From: Cellvibrionales bacterium
GTDB taxonomy: Bacteria; Pseudomonadota; Gammaproteobacteria; Pseudomonadales; JAHEGP01
NCBI GenBank assembly: GCA_024645065.1
Contig: JAHEGP010000065.1
Location: forward strand, 1-13,617
Length of the DNA stretch: 13,617 bases
Direction of reading: 5' to 3'
Position 1 is the stretch's first letter, and every line of letters begins with the position of its first letter. A program made the translations under genes and the position numbers. Shown one piece after another: positions 1 through 7,402 of this stretch. Below the pieces are notes generated by a model that saw only the letters and a program-made list of their open reading frames with translations, was not told where the DNA came from and did not search any database.

Positions 1-1182
1 GTTGAGCACTCCCAGGCTAATACTCAGCAGCGCCAGGACCCCTAACCAGGAAGCCAATCCGGACTGGGCCGAAGCGGACGCCACTTTAGCAATGGTAATC
101 GGCCCACTCAAGTTTTTTGGTGAAATTAGGCCCATGACCAGCTTTTTTATCGATTCCAGGGTAAATACCGTAACCGTCCAGGTCTGGTTGACGGCTTCCC
201 CCAGGGCGCTCAGTGGGTTGTAATTGAACTCCCGCTGCAGGTGCTCCGGGTAGGGCGGGACCTCTACCCTGACGCCAACCTGTCCGTAACTTTCGCCGTT
301 GGCGGTTACTGTGGCTGGCGTCAGGTCGACCCTCAGAGTCGCCTGTTCACGCTCTATTTCCACTGCCAGGGTTTGGCCGGGCCGGGCGCGAACGTAGTCT
401 ACCCACTCCTCCCATTCGGCAATCGGATTGCCGTCGACCGCCAGTACCAGGTCCCCCGACTGCAGCCCGGCCAGTGCCGCCGGGCTATCGGCAACAACCT
501 CTTCGATTCGCGGCGGGATGGGCGGCGAGAACGGCTCCAGCCCCAGGCCTCCCAGCAGATCCGGCTCGTCGGCACCCACCAGCCAGCGGTCGAGTTGGGC
601 GCGGGATTCATACACCAGATCCGAGTCGTCGTAACGCACCCCGAACACCACTTCGCCGGTCTCGCCCAGGCGTCGCAGCAGACGCTGGTTGACAGCTCTC
701 CAGGTGGCAGTCTTGGCGCCATCGACCGAAACCACTTCCATACCGGGTTCCAGCCCGGCCTGCTCAGCTATGGATCCTTCCTCAACCGCGCCAATAATGG
801 GCACGGCGCCGGTCACACCAGAGGCGAAGATAAACCAGTACGCGGCAATCGCCAGGAGAAAATTGGCTATCGGCCCGGCGGCGACGATGGCCGTTCGAAC
901 ACCCAGGGGTTGACGATTGAAAGCCTGGCCAAGATCGGCATCCGCTACCGGACCTTCGCGTTCATCCGCCATTTTGACATAACCACCCAGCGGCAGCAGG
1001 CAGACAACATACTCCGTTCCAAGCTTGTCGTGCCACCCGAAAAGCGACTTGCCGAAACCGATCGAGAAGCGCAACACTTTTACGCCGCAGCGACGTGCAA
1101 CCCAGAAGTGACCAAACTCGTGAAAGGTCACCAGCAGGCCAAAGGTGAGCAGGGCTATGGCAATACTTGTCAATAATTCCAT
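1..1182 (-). CDS. rseP: RseP family site-2 zinc metalloprotease, C-terminus cut by window edge
   Basis: Inner-membrane intramembrane protease. In the known family it cleaves anti-sigma factor RseA after DegS and so releases sigma-E; in Pseudomonas the homologue MucP cleaves MucA. The reading frame is open from the ATG at 1182 to the window edge, 394 codons. It begins with a hydrophobic segment carrying the zinc motif HEFGH at residues 21-25. GTEYVVCLLPLGGYVKM at about 55-71 is typical of the family. A second membrane segment lies near 96-121. Two PDZ domains follow, at about 127-205 and 222-300, with GL-PG-V-SVDG and GLQSGDLVLAVDG cores. The visible end, SISLGVLN, is the start of the last catalytic segment, so the NLLPIPVLDGG zinc-ligand motif should lie just outside. 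E. coli RseP has 450 residues, so roughly 55 are missing. It starts 18 bases after dxr with only a weak GGGA ribosome binding site, suggesting co-transcription. bamA would be expected next. Confidence 0.96.
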   Translation of the reverse strand, partial: MELLTSIAIALLTFGLLVTFHEFGHFWVARRCGVKVLRFSIGFGKSLFGWHDKLGTEYVVCLLPLGGYVKMADEREGPVADADLGQAFNRQPLGVRTAIVAAGPIANFLLAIAAYWFIFASGVTGAVPIIGAVEEGSIAEQAGLEPGMEVVSVDGAKTATWRAVNQRLLRRLGETGEVVFGVRYDDSDLVYESRAQLDRWLVGADEPDLLGGLGLEPFSPPIPPRIEEVVADSPAALAGLQSGDLVLAVDGNPIAEWEEWVDYVRARPGQTLAVEIEREQATLRVDLTPATVTANGESYGQVGVRVEVPPYPEHLQREFNYNPLSALGEAVNQTWTVTVFTLESIKKLVMGLISPKNLSGPITIAKVASASAQSGLASWLGVLALLSISLGVLN

Positions 1183-1200
1183 AAACGACAATATCCCGAA

Positions 1201-2370
1201 TCAGGGCAGCAGTGCCACGGCCTTGTCTCGGGCCTGCGCGTCTGCCGATTTGACTGCAGCAATATCTATAGGTTCATAGAAATCGCAGGCTGACAGGACC
1301 TTTTCTATCAGCTCAGCGATCGCCAGAAATCCGATGCGGCCATCCAGAAATGCCTGCACAGCCACTTCATTGGCGGCATTGAGCACGGTGCTGGCGGTTC
1401 CACCAGCGGCACAGGCTTCCCTTGCCAAACGCAGGCAGGGGAAGCGCTCTATATCCGGAGCCGAAAAGTCGAGCCGGGCGTGGGAAATAATATCGAGACT
1501 TGAAACCCCGGATTCAACCCTCTGCGGCCACGCCAGGCCGTGGGCAATAGGGGTGCGCATATCCGGGTTGCCCAGCTGCGCCAGTACCGATCCGTCGACG
1601 TATTCCACCATCGAATGCACGATGCTCTGGGGGTGCACGACCACCTCAACCCGATCCGCCGCGGTATCGAACAGGTAGCAGGCCTCGATCAGCTCCAGAC
1701 CCTTATTCATCAGGGTGGCAGAGTCGACCGATATCTTTTGCCCCATCGACCAGTTGGGATGCGCGCAGGCCTGCGCCGGGGTGACCGTCTGCAACTGCTC
1801 CAGGCTGGCCTCACGAAAGGGACCGCCCGAGGCTGTGAGCAGGATGCGGCGTACCCCGCATTGTTCCAGTCCCTCCCGATGCTGCACAGGCATGCATTGG
1901 AAGATGGCATTGTGCTCACTGTCTATTGGCAACAGGGTGGACCGGGACTGTCGCACCGCTTGCATGAACAGGGGACCAGCCATGACCAGCGATTCCTTGT
2001 TAGCCAGCAGGACTCGCTTGCCCGCACGCACCGCTGCCAGGGTCGGTTCAAGGCCCGCAGCGCCGACGATCGCGGCCATTACCGTGTCGACCTCGGGAGC
2101 CGCTGCGACGGCCTCCATCGCGTCACTACCCTGCAATACTTCCAGTTGCGGATCGATCGCCCTGAATTGCTCCCGCGCCTGGCGCGCCGCGTCGGCATCC
2201 CCAATCACCACGACGCGGGGTCGAAACAGCTCCACCTGTTGTCGCAGCTTGTCGATACTCTGTTGGCAGGTCAGTGCCCAGACCTGATAGCGATCCGGAT
2301 GACGGGCGATGACATCGAGGGTACTGACCCCTATCGAGCCGGTCGACCCAAGTATCACCACCCTTTGCAT
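1201..2370 (-). CDS. dxr: 1-deoxy-D-xylulose 5-phosphate reductoisomerase
   Basis: Cytosolic enzyme converting DXP to 2-C-methyl-D-erythritol 4-phosphate with NADPH, the committed step of the MEP pathway for isoprenoids and the target of fosmidomycin. The protein has 389 residues, complete against 398 in E. coli. The NADPH-binding glycine loop GSTGSIG is at 8-14 and LANKESLVMAG at 122-132. The metal and substrate segment LLPIDSEHNAIFQ at 146-158 gives D150 and E152, and the active-site flap NWSMGQKISVDSATLMNKGL at 206-225 is followed by the third metal ligand E226. The start ATG lies two bases after the cdsA stop, with a GGAG-type ribosome binding site about 12 bases upstream inside cdsA. Its product pathway supplies the isoprenyl diphosphates used by uppS in the same cluster. 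Placement after cdsA rather than after frr follows the pseudomonad order. Confidence 0.98.
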   Translation of the reverse strand: MQRVVILGSTGSIGVSTLDVIARHPDRYQVWALTCQQSIDKLRQQVELFRPRVVVIGDADAARQAREQFRAIDPQLEVLQGSDAMEAVAAAPEVDTVMAAIVGAAGLEPTLAAVRAGKRVLLANKESLVMAGPLFMQAVRQSRSTLLPIDSEHNAIFQCMPVQHREGLEQCGVRRILLTASGGPFREASLEQLQTVTPAQACAHPNWSMGQKISVDSATLMNKGLELIEACYLFDTAADRVEVVVHPQSIVHSMVEYVDGSVLAQLGNPDMRTPIAHGLAWPQRVESGVSSLDIISHARLDFSAPDIERFPCLRLAREACAAGGTASTVLNAANEVAVQAFLDGRIGFLAIAELIEKVLSACDFYEPIDIAAVKSADAQARDKAVALLP

Positions 2371-2372
2371 GG

Positions 2373-3209
2373 CTATGCCACACTCCGGGTGAGCAGCACC
2401 GTGATACCGAAAGCAAACACCGGGATTGCCGCCGCCAGACTATCTATGCGATCCAGCACCCCACCGTGACCAGGCAACACGGTGCCGCTGTCCTTGACAC
2501 CCTGGTGGCGCTTGACCATGCTCTCGACCAGATCACCCAGCACCGACGCCAGGCCGGTGACAACCGATACCAGCATAAAGCTGCCAAGACCCACGACATG
2601 TGAATTAGTGATCATGCCAACAAAAAGTGCAAACACAGTGACGGCAGCAATACCCCCCACCAGCCCTTCAAGGGTCTTACCAGGGCTGACCGCCGGCGCC
2701 ATCTTGTGTCGACCGAAAGCCCGCCCGGTGAAATAAGCGCCGATATCGGCGCAAGCCACCAGCGCGATCACAAACAGGATCAGCCACGGACCCGCGTTCT
2801 CGAAACGCAGGAAAACCAGGCCCACCCAGGCCGGCACCAGCACCAGAAAGCCCAGCGCGGCGCGCATGCCCCTGCTGCCCCAAATTGCCGTACTACCGGG
2901 GTAGCCAAGCACCCATAACAGTAACACCGCCCAACCGGCGCAGGCCCAGCCCAGCAGCTGCCGGGCACGGTAGATATCGATATGGCCGCTGTCCCAGATC
3001 CAGGCCAACGCGAGCAGGATCGCCAGCAGCATGGCAGCTGCATAAGTCGAGCGACCACGACCCTCGATGGCGGCCAAACCCGCCCACTCCCAGGCGGCTA
3101 TCGTCACCATCACTGCAAAAAAGACCAGCGCCGCGGCTGGGGAATAAAACAGGAAAAACAGTAGCACGGCCGCCAGACACAATGCGGTGATCACTCGCTG
3201 TTTAAGCAT
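2373..3209 (-). CDS. cdsA: Phosphatidate cytidylyltransferase (CDP-diacylglycerol synthase)
   Basis: Integral membrane enzyme that makes CDP-diacylglycerol and diphosphate from phosphatidate and CTP, the branch point for all bacterial glycerophospholipids. The protein has 278 residues, against 285 in E. coli. The N-terminal part is a run of hydrophobic helices (about 8-40, 58-72, 86-102, 118-134, 140-160 and 184-222), consistent with a multi-pass protein. The family signature spans residues 230-256: S-MVKR, then KDSG, then LPGHGG and LDRID. The conserved segment with ADIGAYF and SPGKTLEG lies at 154-182. The start ATG at 3209 overlaps the uppS stop by 8 bases (ATGCTTAA) and has a good TAGGAG ribosome binding site within uppS. 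This supports translational coupling. dxr follows after only two bases. Confidence 0.98.
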   Translation of the reverse strand: MLKQRVITALCLAAVLLFFLFYSPAAALVFFAVMVTIAAWEWAGLAAIEGRGRSTYAAAMLLAILLALAWIWDSGHIDIYRARQLLGWACAGWAVLLLWVLGYPGSTAIWGSRGMRAALGFLVLVPAWVGLVFLRFENAGPWLILFVIALVACADIGAYFTGRAFGRHKMAPAVSPGKTLEGLVGGIAAVTVFALFVGMITNSHVVGLGSFMLVSVVTGLASVLGDLVESMVKRHQGVKDSGTVLPGHGGVLDRIDSLAAAIPVFAFGITVLLTRSVA

Positions 3210-3957
3210 GGCTGTCCACTCCTATTTGTTCGCTGGTTTTACCAAACCGACGTTCGCGCCCTGCGAAATCGGCTATGGCGTCAATAAAATCCTGCTCCTT
3301 GAAATCCGGCCAGAATTTTTCGGTAAAGTAGAATTCTGCGTAGGCGCACTGCCAGAGTAAAAAATTGCTGATGCGATGGTCGCCCCCAGTGCGAATCAAA
3401 AGGTCGGGGGGAGGCAAATCGGACAGGGCAATACGCTGGCCCACTAACTGCTCATCGATATCGTCAAGCGCCAGACTGCCGGCCGTGACATCCGCGGCTA
3501 TCGACCGGGTCGCCTGGGCAATATCCCACTGTCCCCCGTAGTCAGCAGCAATGACCAGCACGCCACCGCTATTGCCTGCGGTCAGCATTTCAGCGCGCTG
3601 CATTTTCTGTTGTATTCTGTCGCTGAAGCGGTCCCGTCGACCGATGAAGCGCATCCGGACATTGCGCCGGTCGAGATCGGGGGTCTCCCGCGTCAGGTAA
3701 TTGGAAAACAGAGCCATCAACGCCTCCACCTCGCTGCGTGGGCGCAACCAGTTCTCACTGCTGAAAGCAAACAGGGTCAGAATCTCCACACCGTGCCTGT
3801 CACAGGCTTCGAGGATAGCGCGAATGGTTTCAACCCCGGCTTTGTGGCCGGCTGCCACCTGCCGCATTTTGCGCTGCCTGGCCCAACGGTTGTTGCCATC
3901 CATTATGATGGCGACGTGCCGGGGGACATTCGCCGGGGTTTGGCTTGAATTGGACAT
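3202..3957 (-). CDS. uppS: Undecaprenyl diphosphate synthase (cis-prenyltransferase)
   Basis: Cytosolic, membrane-associated enzyme that extends farnesyl diphosphate with isopentenyl units to C55 undecaprenyl diphosphate, the carrier lipid for peptidoglycan and O-antigen. The protein has 251 residues, against 253 in E. coli. HVAIIMDGNNRWARQRK at 14-30 carries the catalytic/magnesium Asp20 (E. coli D26). FAFSSENWLRPRSEV is at 63-77. RTGG at 189-192 and RISNFLLWQ at 195-203 form the diphosphate-binding region, and Glu208 in AYAEFYF matches the second magnesium ligand (E. coli E213). One departure is GGDHR at 191-195, where E. coli has GGEHR (E198), an Asp for Glu swap. The start is 19 bases after frr with no strong Shine-Dalgarno match, and no alternative in-frame start lies in that gap. 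The 8-base overlap with cdsA suggests coupling. Confidence 0.98.
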   Translation of the reverse strand: MSNSSQTPANVPRHVAIIMDGNNRWARQRKMRQVAAGHKAGVETIRAILEACDRHGVEILTLFAFSSENWLRPRSEVEALMALFSNYLTRETPDLDRRNVRMRFIGRRDRFSDRIQQKMQRAEMLTAGNSGGVLVIAADYGGQWDIAQATRSIAADVTAGSLALDDIDEQLVGQRIALSDLPPPDLLIRTGGDHRISNFLLWQCAYAEFYFTEKFWPDFKEQDFIDAIADFAGRERRFGKTSEQIGVDSHA

Positions 3958-3976
3958 GGATGCGCAACCAGTGCGT

Positions 3977-4534
3977 TTAGATTTCCATCAGCTCAGCTTC
4001 CTTGGTCTCGAGCTTTGCATCCACTGCGGCAATGAACTTGTCAGTTATTTTCTGGATCTGCTCCTCGGCGCGACGCTCCTCGTCTTCGCTGATCGCTTTT
4101 TCTTTCAGCAGCTCTTTCACAGTGGCGTTGGCATCCCGACGAATATTGCGAACCGATACCCGGGCGTTCTCTGCCTCCTGGCGTGCCTGTTTGCTATAAC
4201 CCCTGCGCGTCTCTTCGGTGAGAGCTGGCATGGGGATACGGATCAGGTTGCCGCTGGTTGACGGGTTCAAGCCAAGATCCGACTTCAGGATGGCCTTTTC
4301 AATCTGTGGAACCAGTTGCTTTTCCCAGGGAGAAATCGCCAATGTCCGGGCGTCCTCGACATTGATGTTGGCCACCTGGCTCAGCGGAGTATCGGCACCA
4401 TAGTATTCCACCGTGACCCCATCGAGGATACCGGGGTGGGCACGCCCGGTGCGAATGCGGGTAAACGCCGAGGACAGCGCATCGATGCTTTTCTGCATCC
4501 TGACTTCAGCGTCCTTTTTGATATCGTTTATCAC
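3977..4534 (-). CDS. frr: Ribosome recycling factor, GTG start
   Basis: With EF-G it splits the post-termination ribosome so subunits and mRNA can be reused. The protein has 185 residues, the same as E. coli. It opens with MINDIKKDAEVRMQKSIDAL and has IRTGRA at 27-32, VEYYG near 42, SDLGLNPSTSGNLIRIPMP in the middle, then EAENARVSVRNIRRDAN and the C-terminal helix ending KEAELMEI, all typical of RRF. It would fold as the long three-helix bundle plus a small beta domain. The start codon is GTG at 4534, supported by homologue length and a strong GGAGGAG ribosome binding site 6 bases upstream. It begins 19 bases after pyrH stops, as in the conserved pyrH-frr pair, and uppS begins 19 bases after it. 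Confidence 0.98.
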   Translation of the reverse strand: MINDIKKDAEVRMQKSIDALSSAFTRIRTGRAHPGILDGVTVEYYGADTPLSQVANINVEDARTLAISPWEKQLVPQIEKAILKSDLGLNPSTSGNLIRIPMPALTEETRRGYSKQARQEAENARVSVRNIRRDANATVKELLKEKAISEDEERRAEEQIQKITDKFIAAVDAKLETKEAELMEI

Positions 4535-4550
4535 CTCGGTCTCCTCCAGT
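4535..4550 (-). promoter_or_regulatory. Strong ribosome binding site deciding the GTG start of frr
   Basis: On the minus strand GGAGGAG is followed by six bases (ACCGAG) and then GTG ATA AAC GAT. This near-perfect Shine-Dalgarno match, with the typical ribosome recycling factor N-terminus immediately after, fixes the start at a GTG codon. Confidence 0.8.
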
Positions 4551-4553
4551 CTG

Positions 4554-5279
4554 TTATTCGATCAAAGTGCCTTCACTGCCGCCGCGCACGATGCGCAACA
4601 GCGCACCGACCTTGTCCATCTCAAATACGCGCACTGGCATGTTGTGGTCGCGACACAGGCAAATCGCAGTGAGATCCATCACCTCAAGCTTTTTATCCAG
4701 AACCTCATCATACGTGAGCTGCTCATATTTTTCTGCATCGGGATTCGTTACAGGATCTGCGCTGTAGATGCCGTCCACCTTGGTCGCCTTGAGTACCACC
4801 TCAGCATTCATTTCTATGCCGCGCAGGCAGGCCGCCGAATCCGTGGTAAAAAACGGGTTACCGGTCCCCGCGGAAAAGATAACCACGTCGCCCTGTTCCA
4901 GGTAACGCATCGCGGTGCGTCGATCGTAATGTTCGACCACTCCGCTCATGGGAATCGCCGACATCACCCGGCTGGGAATATTGGAACGCTCCAGCGCATC
5001 GCGCAGCGCCAGGGCATTCATTACCGTGGCCAGCATACCCATATGGTCACCGGTAACGCGATCGAGGCCCGCCGCATTCAGGGCGGCGCCGCGAAACAAA
5101 TTGCCGCCCCCCACTACCAGGCCGACCTCAACACCAATACCAACCAGTTGACCAATCTCCAGCGCCATTTTGTCCAGCACCCTGGGATCAATGCCAAATC
5201 CGGCTTCACCGGACAACGCCTCGCCGCTCAGCTTGAGCAGGATACGCTGATAGAAGACTTCCCTACCCGATTGACCCAT
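4554..5279 (-). CDS. pyrH: UMP kinase
   Basis: Cytosolic hexameric kinase of the amino acid kinase fold that phosphorylates UMP to UDP in pyrimidine nucleotide synthesis. In E. coli it is activated by GTP and inhibited by UTP. The protein has 241 residues, identical in length to E. coli PyrH. The ATP-site segment KLSGEAL is at 16-22 and the glycine loop VVGGGNLFRG at 55-64. UMP-binding RVTGDHMGMLAT lies at 74-85. The GTGNPFFTTDSAA motif is at 138-150 and VDGIYSADP at 168-176. The start ATG has a GTGGAG ribosome binding site 5 bases upstream. That site sits directly after the T-rich tract of the putative terminator following tsf, so expression of pyrH and the genes below it may depend on read-through. 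Confidence 0.98.
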   Translation of the reverse strand: MGQSGREVFYQRILLKLSGEALSGEAGFGIDPRVLDKMALEIGQLVGIGVEVGLVVGGGNLFRGAALNAAGLDRVTGDHMGMLATVMNALALRDALERSNIPSRVMSAIPMSGVVEHYDRRTAMRYLEQGDVVIFSAGTGNPFFTTDSAACLRGIEMNAEVVLKATKVDGIYSADPVTNPDAEKYEQLTYDEVLDKKLEVMDLTAICLCRDHNMPVRVFEMDKVGALLRIVRGGSEGTLIE

Positions 5280-5289
5280 ATTGACTCCA

Positions 5290-5321
5290 CCCGAATAAAC
5301 AAAGGGCGGGATAACCCGCCC
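5290..5321 (-). terminator. Intrinsic terminator or attenuator between tsf and pyrH
   Basis: On the minus strand a perfect 7-bp stem, GGGCGGG and CCCGCCC (5315-5321 and 5304-5310), closes a TTAT loop and is followed at once by TTTGTTTATT. This is the classical intrinsic terminator layout, reading leftward out of tsf (17 bases beyond its stop). The T tract is interrupted, so partial read-through into pyrH-frr-uppS is plausible. I saw no separate pyrH promoter in the 58-base gap. Confidence 0.75.
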
Positions 5322-5337
5322 ACGTAAGCCTTTCGCA

Positions 5338-6207
5338 CTACGATTTCAGCTGCGCCGCAACCTCCTCGGCGAAATCCACTTCCTGCTTGTCGATACCCTC
5401 GCCCACCTCGAAGCGGACGAAAGACACGACATCGCCCCCCGATTTTTTAGCCAGCTCGCCCACGGTGATGTCAGGATCCTTGACGAAAGGCTGCTTGACG
5501 AGGCTTATCTCCTCGAGGAACTTGCGCAACCGCCCACTGACCATCTTGTCAATGATTTCAGCAGGCTTGCCACTGTCGGCTGCCTGGGCGATGTATATTT
5601 CCTTCTCCTTGGCGATGACCTCCTCGGGAACCGCATCGGGATCAACAAACTGGGGGTTGACCGCTGCGATGTGCATTGCCACATCCCTGGCCAGCTCCTC
5701 GTTGCCCCGGGCAACGCCAACGAGCACCCCGATCCGGTTGTTGCCGTGAACGTAGGTGCCCACCACACCGTCCTGCTCCAGGTTCTGCCACGCGACGCGC
5801 CGAACACTGATGTTTTCGCCAATTTTCTGTACCAGCGACTCCCGGGCCTGTTCCAGCTCCGGGGACATCAACGCCGCGACATCTCGACTACCACTGGCGA
5901 ACGCCTGTTCTGCGACCTGGTCGACAAATGCCAGGAAGCTCGCATCGCGCGCTACAAAGTCCGTTTCGCTGTTGACTTCCACCAGGACCGCACTGCGGCC
6001 GTCTTCACCCAGGCGCACGGCTACCACACCCTCCGCAGCGATCCGGCCAGACTTCCTGGCCGCTTTCATTCCGCTGGATTTGCGCAGATCTTCTATTGCC
6101 TGTTCGATATTGCCATCGGCCTCTTTGAGTGCCTTTTTGCAATCGAGCATACCCAGCCCGGTGCGCTCGCGTAACTCTTTTACTAGTGCCGCTGATACTG
6201 CCGCCAT
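5338..6207 (-). CDS. tsf: Elongation factor Ts
   Basis: Guanine nucleotide exchange factor for EF-Tu, restoring EF-Tu-GTP during elongation. The protein has 289 residues, against 283 in E. coli. The N-terminal UBA-like domain runs from VKELRERTGLGMLDCKKAL through about residue 55. The hallmark TDFVA, which inserts against EF-Tu, is at 82-86. KIGENISVRRV is at 128-138. The core subdomains continue through HGNNRIGVLVGVARG (154-168) and MHIAAVNPQFV, and the C-terminal part has SGRLRKFLEEISLVKQPFV and FVRFEVGEGI. The start ATG has a GGAG ribosome binding site about 10 bases upstream. It follows rpsB after 96 bases, the classical rpsB-tsf operon, and is followed by a terminator-like hairpin. Confidence 0.98.
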   Translation of the reverse strand: MAAVSAALVKELRERTGLGMLDCKKALKEADGNIEQAIEDLRKSSGMKAARKSGRIAAEGVVAVRLGEDGRSAVLVEVNSETDFVARDASFLAFVDQVAEQAFASGSRDVAALMSPELEQARESLVQKIGENISVRRVAWQNLEQDGVVGTYVHGNNRIGVLVGVARGNEELARDVAMHIAAVNPQFVDPDAVPEEVIAKEKEIYIAQAADSGKPAEIIDKMVSGRLRKFLEEISLVKQPFVKDPDITVGELAKKSGGDVVSFVRFEVGEGIDKQEVDFAEEVAAQLKS

Positions 6208-6228
6208 CGTTTCAAATCTCCACAGCTT

Positions 6229-6246
6229 GCGGGCGCTGCAGCCCGC
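6229..6246 (-). other. Hairpin in the rpsB-tsf intercistronic gap
   Basis: A perfect 6-bp stem, GCGGGC with GCCCGC around a TGCAGC loop, lies about 20 bases upstream of the tsf start, next to its ribosome binding site. There is no T tract after it on the minus strand, so it is not a standard terminator. It may modulate tsf translation or stabilise the transcript. The rest of the 96-base gap shows only a short CCGG-TTACA-CCGG repeat (6285-6297). Confidence 0.4.
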
Positions 6247-6303
6247 GTCTAAAGCCTGACTAATTACTTGATGAATTGACCGCTCCGGTGTAACCGGCTG
6301 CGA

Positions 6304-7053
6304 TTAAGCTTGAGGGGCTTTCTCAGCGCCTTCCACTTCGACGAATTCGTTTGCCTTCACATCGCCCTGACCCTCGGCCCGGCCTTCTGCAATGGTCTGT
6401 CCCAGCACCTTGACATATAGCCTGATGGCACGAATGGCATCGTCGTTGGCGGGAATCACATAGTCGACGCCATCCGGGTTACTGTTACTATCGACGATCC
6501 CGATCACCGGAATACCCAGCTTGTTGGCTTCCTTGATGGCGATGCGCTCATGATCGACATCGATCACAAACAAGGCATCAGGCAGCCCACCCATATCCTT
6601 GATACCGCCGATGGAACGCTCCAGCTTCTCCATTTCACGCCGGCGCATCAGTGCTTCCTTCTTGGTCAGCTTGGCAAAGGTACCGTCCTCGGATTGCTGT
6701 TGCAGATCGCCATAGCGCCGGATCGACTGGCGAATGGTTTTGTAGTTGGTCAACATCCCACCGAGCCAACGGTGGCTGACGTACGGGATACCCATTTGGC
6801 TAGCTTCTTCATATACGATCTTGCCGGCCGCGCGCTTGGTGCCCACCAGGAGGATCTTGTTGTTGTTAGCAGAAAGCTGCTTGACAAACCCGAGCGCCTC
6901 ATTGAACGCGGGGACGGTTTTTTCCAGGTTGATTATATGGATTTTGTTGCGAACGCCGAAAATGTACTGATCCATCTTCGGGTTCCAGTAGCGGGCCTGG
7001 TGGCCAAAATGAGCCCCTGCCTGCAAGAGGTCGCGCATTGATACAGTTGTCAT
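6304..7053 (-). CDS. rpsB: Small ribosomal subunit protein S2
   Basis: Structural protein of the 30S subunit, which assembles late and helps to bring S1 to the ribosome. The protein has 249 residues, against 241 in E. coli. It begins MTTVSMRDLLQAGAHFGHQ and contains RYWNPKM, FGVRNKIHIINLEKT, LLVGTKRAA, HRWLGGMLTNYKTIRQSI, the coiled-coil region KKEALMRRREMEKLERSIGG, and DALFVIDVDHERIAIKEA and IPVIGIVDSNSNPDGVDYVI, all characteristic S2 blocks. The tail after about residue 222 is acidic and variable. The start ATG has an AAGGTG ribosome binding site 5 bases upstream. It is the first gene of the leftward cluster and has a long structured leader, consistent with the feedback control by S2 known in E. 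coli. Confidence 0.98.
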   Translation of the reverse strand: MTTVSMRDLLQAGAHFGHQARYWNPKMDQYIFGVRNKIHIINLEKTVPAFNEALGFVKQLSANNNKILLVGTKRAAGKIVYEEASQMGIPYVSHRWLGGMLTNYKTIRQSIRRYGDLQQQSEDGTFAKLTKKEALMRRREMEKLERSIGGIKDMGGLPDALFVIDVDHERIAIKEANKLGIPVIGIVDSNSNPDGVDYVIPANDDAIRAIRLYVKVLGQTIAEGRAEGQGDVKANEFVEVEGAEKAPQA

Positions 7054-7368
7054 GATTTCACCTTGTTGTTAGACCTGGAATCACCGGGGTCCCCCCAAGC
7101 CTGATGGGCCGCGGTAGAGGACGCGTCCAGATGACAAAAGCCCGCGCGCACCGCATCGGCCCGCTCACGGGGTTTTCCACCTGCGTTATTCCAGGTCCGG
7201 GTTATGCCTCCATACACCCCGCCCCTCAACCGCTTTGCCGCCTTGACCAGCAGCGCTTCGGCACCCAAAGAAACGTGTCGGTGCATGTGTGGATTTAGTT
7301 TTCGCCGGGTTTTTTGCCTGCGAGACGCAAGCCTTTGAACGGCTATTCCCCCAGGCGCAATCCCAGCG
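7054..7368 (-). promoter_or_regulatory. Structured 5' leader of rpsB, probable S2-responsive leader
   Basis: Between the proposed rpsB promoter and the ATG lie about 315 transcribed bases without a credible gene. On the minus strand GACCTGGAAT (7188-7197) pairs perfectly over 10 bp with ATTCCAGGTC (7072-7081), enclosing a domain of 106 bases and ending 18 bases before the rpsB ATG. Inside are a CCCG-TGAG-CGGG hairpin and a GGACGCGTCC palindrome (7119-7128). Gammaproteobacterial rpsB genes are known to carry a conserved autoregulatory leader (also annotated as t44 RNA). Position and a closing stem beside the ribosome binding site fit that role, but I cannot confirm the family consensus by eye. 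Confidence 0.5.
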
Positions 7369-7374
7369 CGCGGC

Positions 7375-7402
7375 TTTATACCACAAACTGCAGGCTCGTT
7401 AA
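7375..7402 (-). promoter_or_regulatory. Putative sigma70 promoter of rpsB-tsf
   Basis: On the minus strand TTAACG (7397-7402; 4 of 6 to TTGACA), a 16-base spacer and TATAAA (7375-7380; 5 of 6) preceded by TGG give an extended -10 promoter. The discriminator is GCCGCGCG, GC-rich as in stringently controlled ribosomal promoters of E. coli, so repression by ppGpp and DksA is a reasonable inference. Transcription would begin near 7368. A weaker alternative, TTGAGG-17-CATAAC (7201-7229), would give a much shorter leader. Confidence 0.55.

Noticed and set aside
241..1176. Open frame of 311 codons on the plus strand
   Set aside because: It lies antisense to rseP, which has the HEFGH motif and two PDZ domains. 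The translation is low-complexity and resembles no family.
1540..2469. Open frame of 309 codons on the plus strand
   Set aside because: Antisense shadow of dxr and the end of cdsA, both with clear catalytic motifs; rich in His, Arg and Gln as expected of a complement frame.
4413..5327. Open frame of 304 codons on the plus strand
   Set aside because: Antisense to pyrH and the start of frr; no recognisable domain and no ribosome binding site of note.
7119..7128. Perfect palindrome GGACGCGTCC in the rpsB leader
   Set aside because: As a fully self-complementary 10-mer it has no loop for a stable hairpin and could be chance in GC-rich DNA; noted as part of the leader and not as a separate site.
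7201..7212. Mini-ORF ATG-GAG-GCA-TAA in the rpsB leader on the minus strand
   Set aside because: Three codons are expected by chance, and no evidence of translation or regulation is visible.
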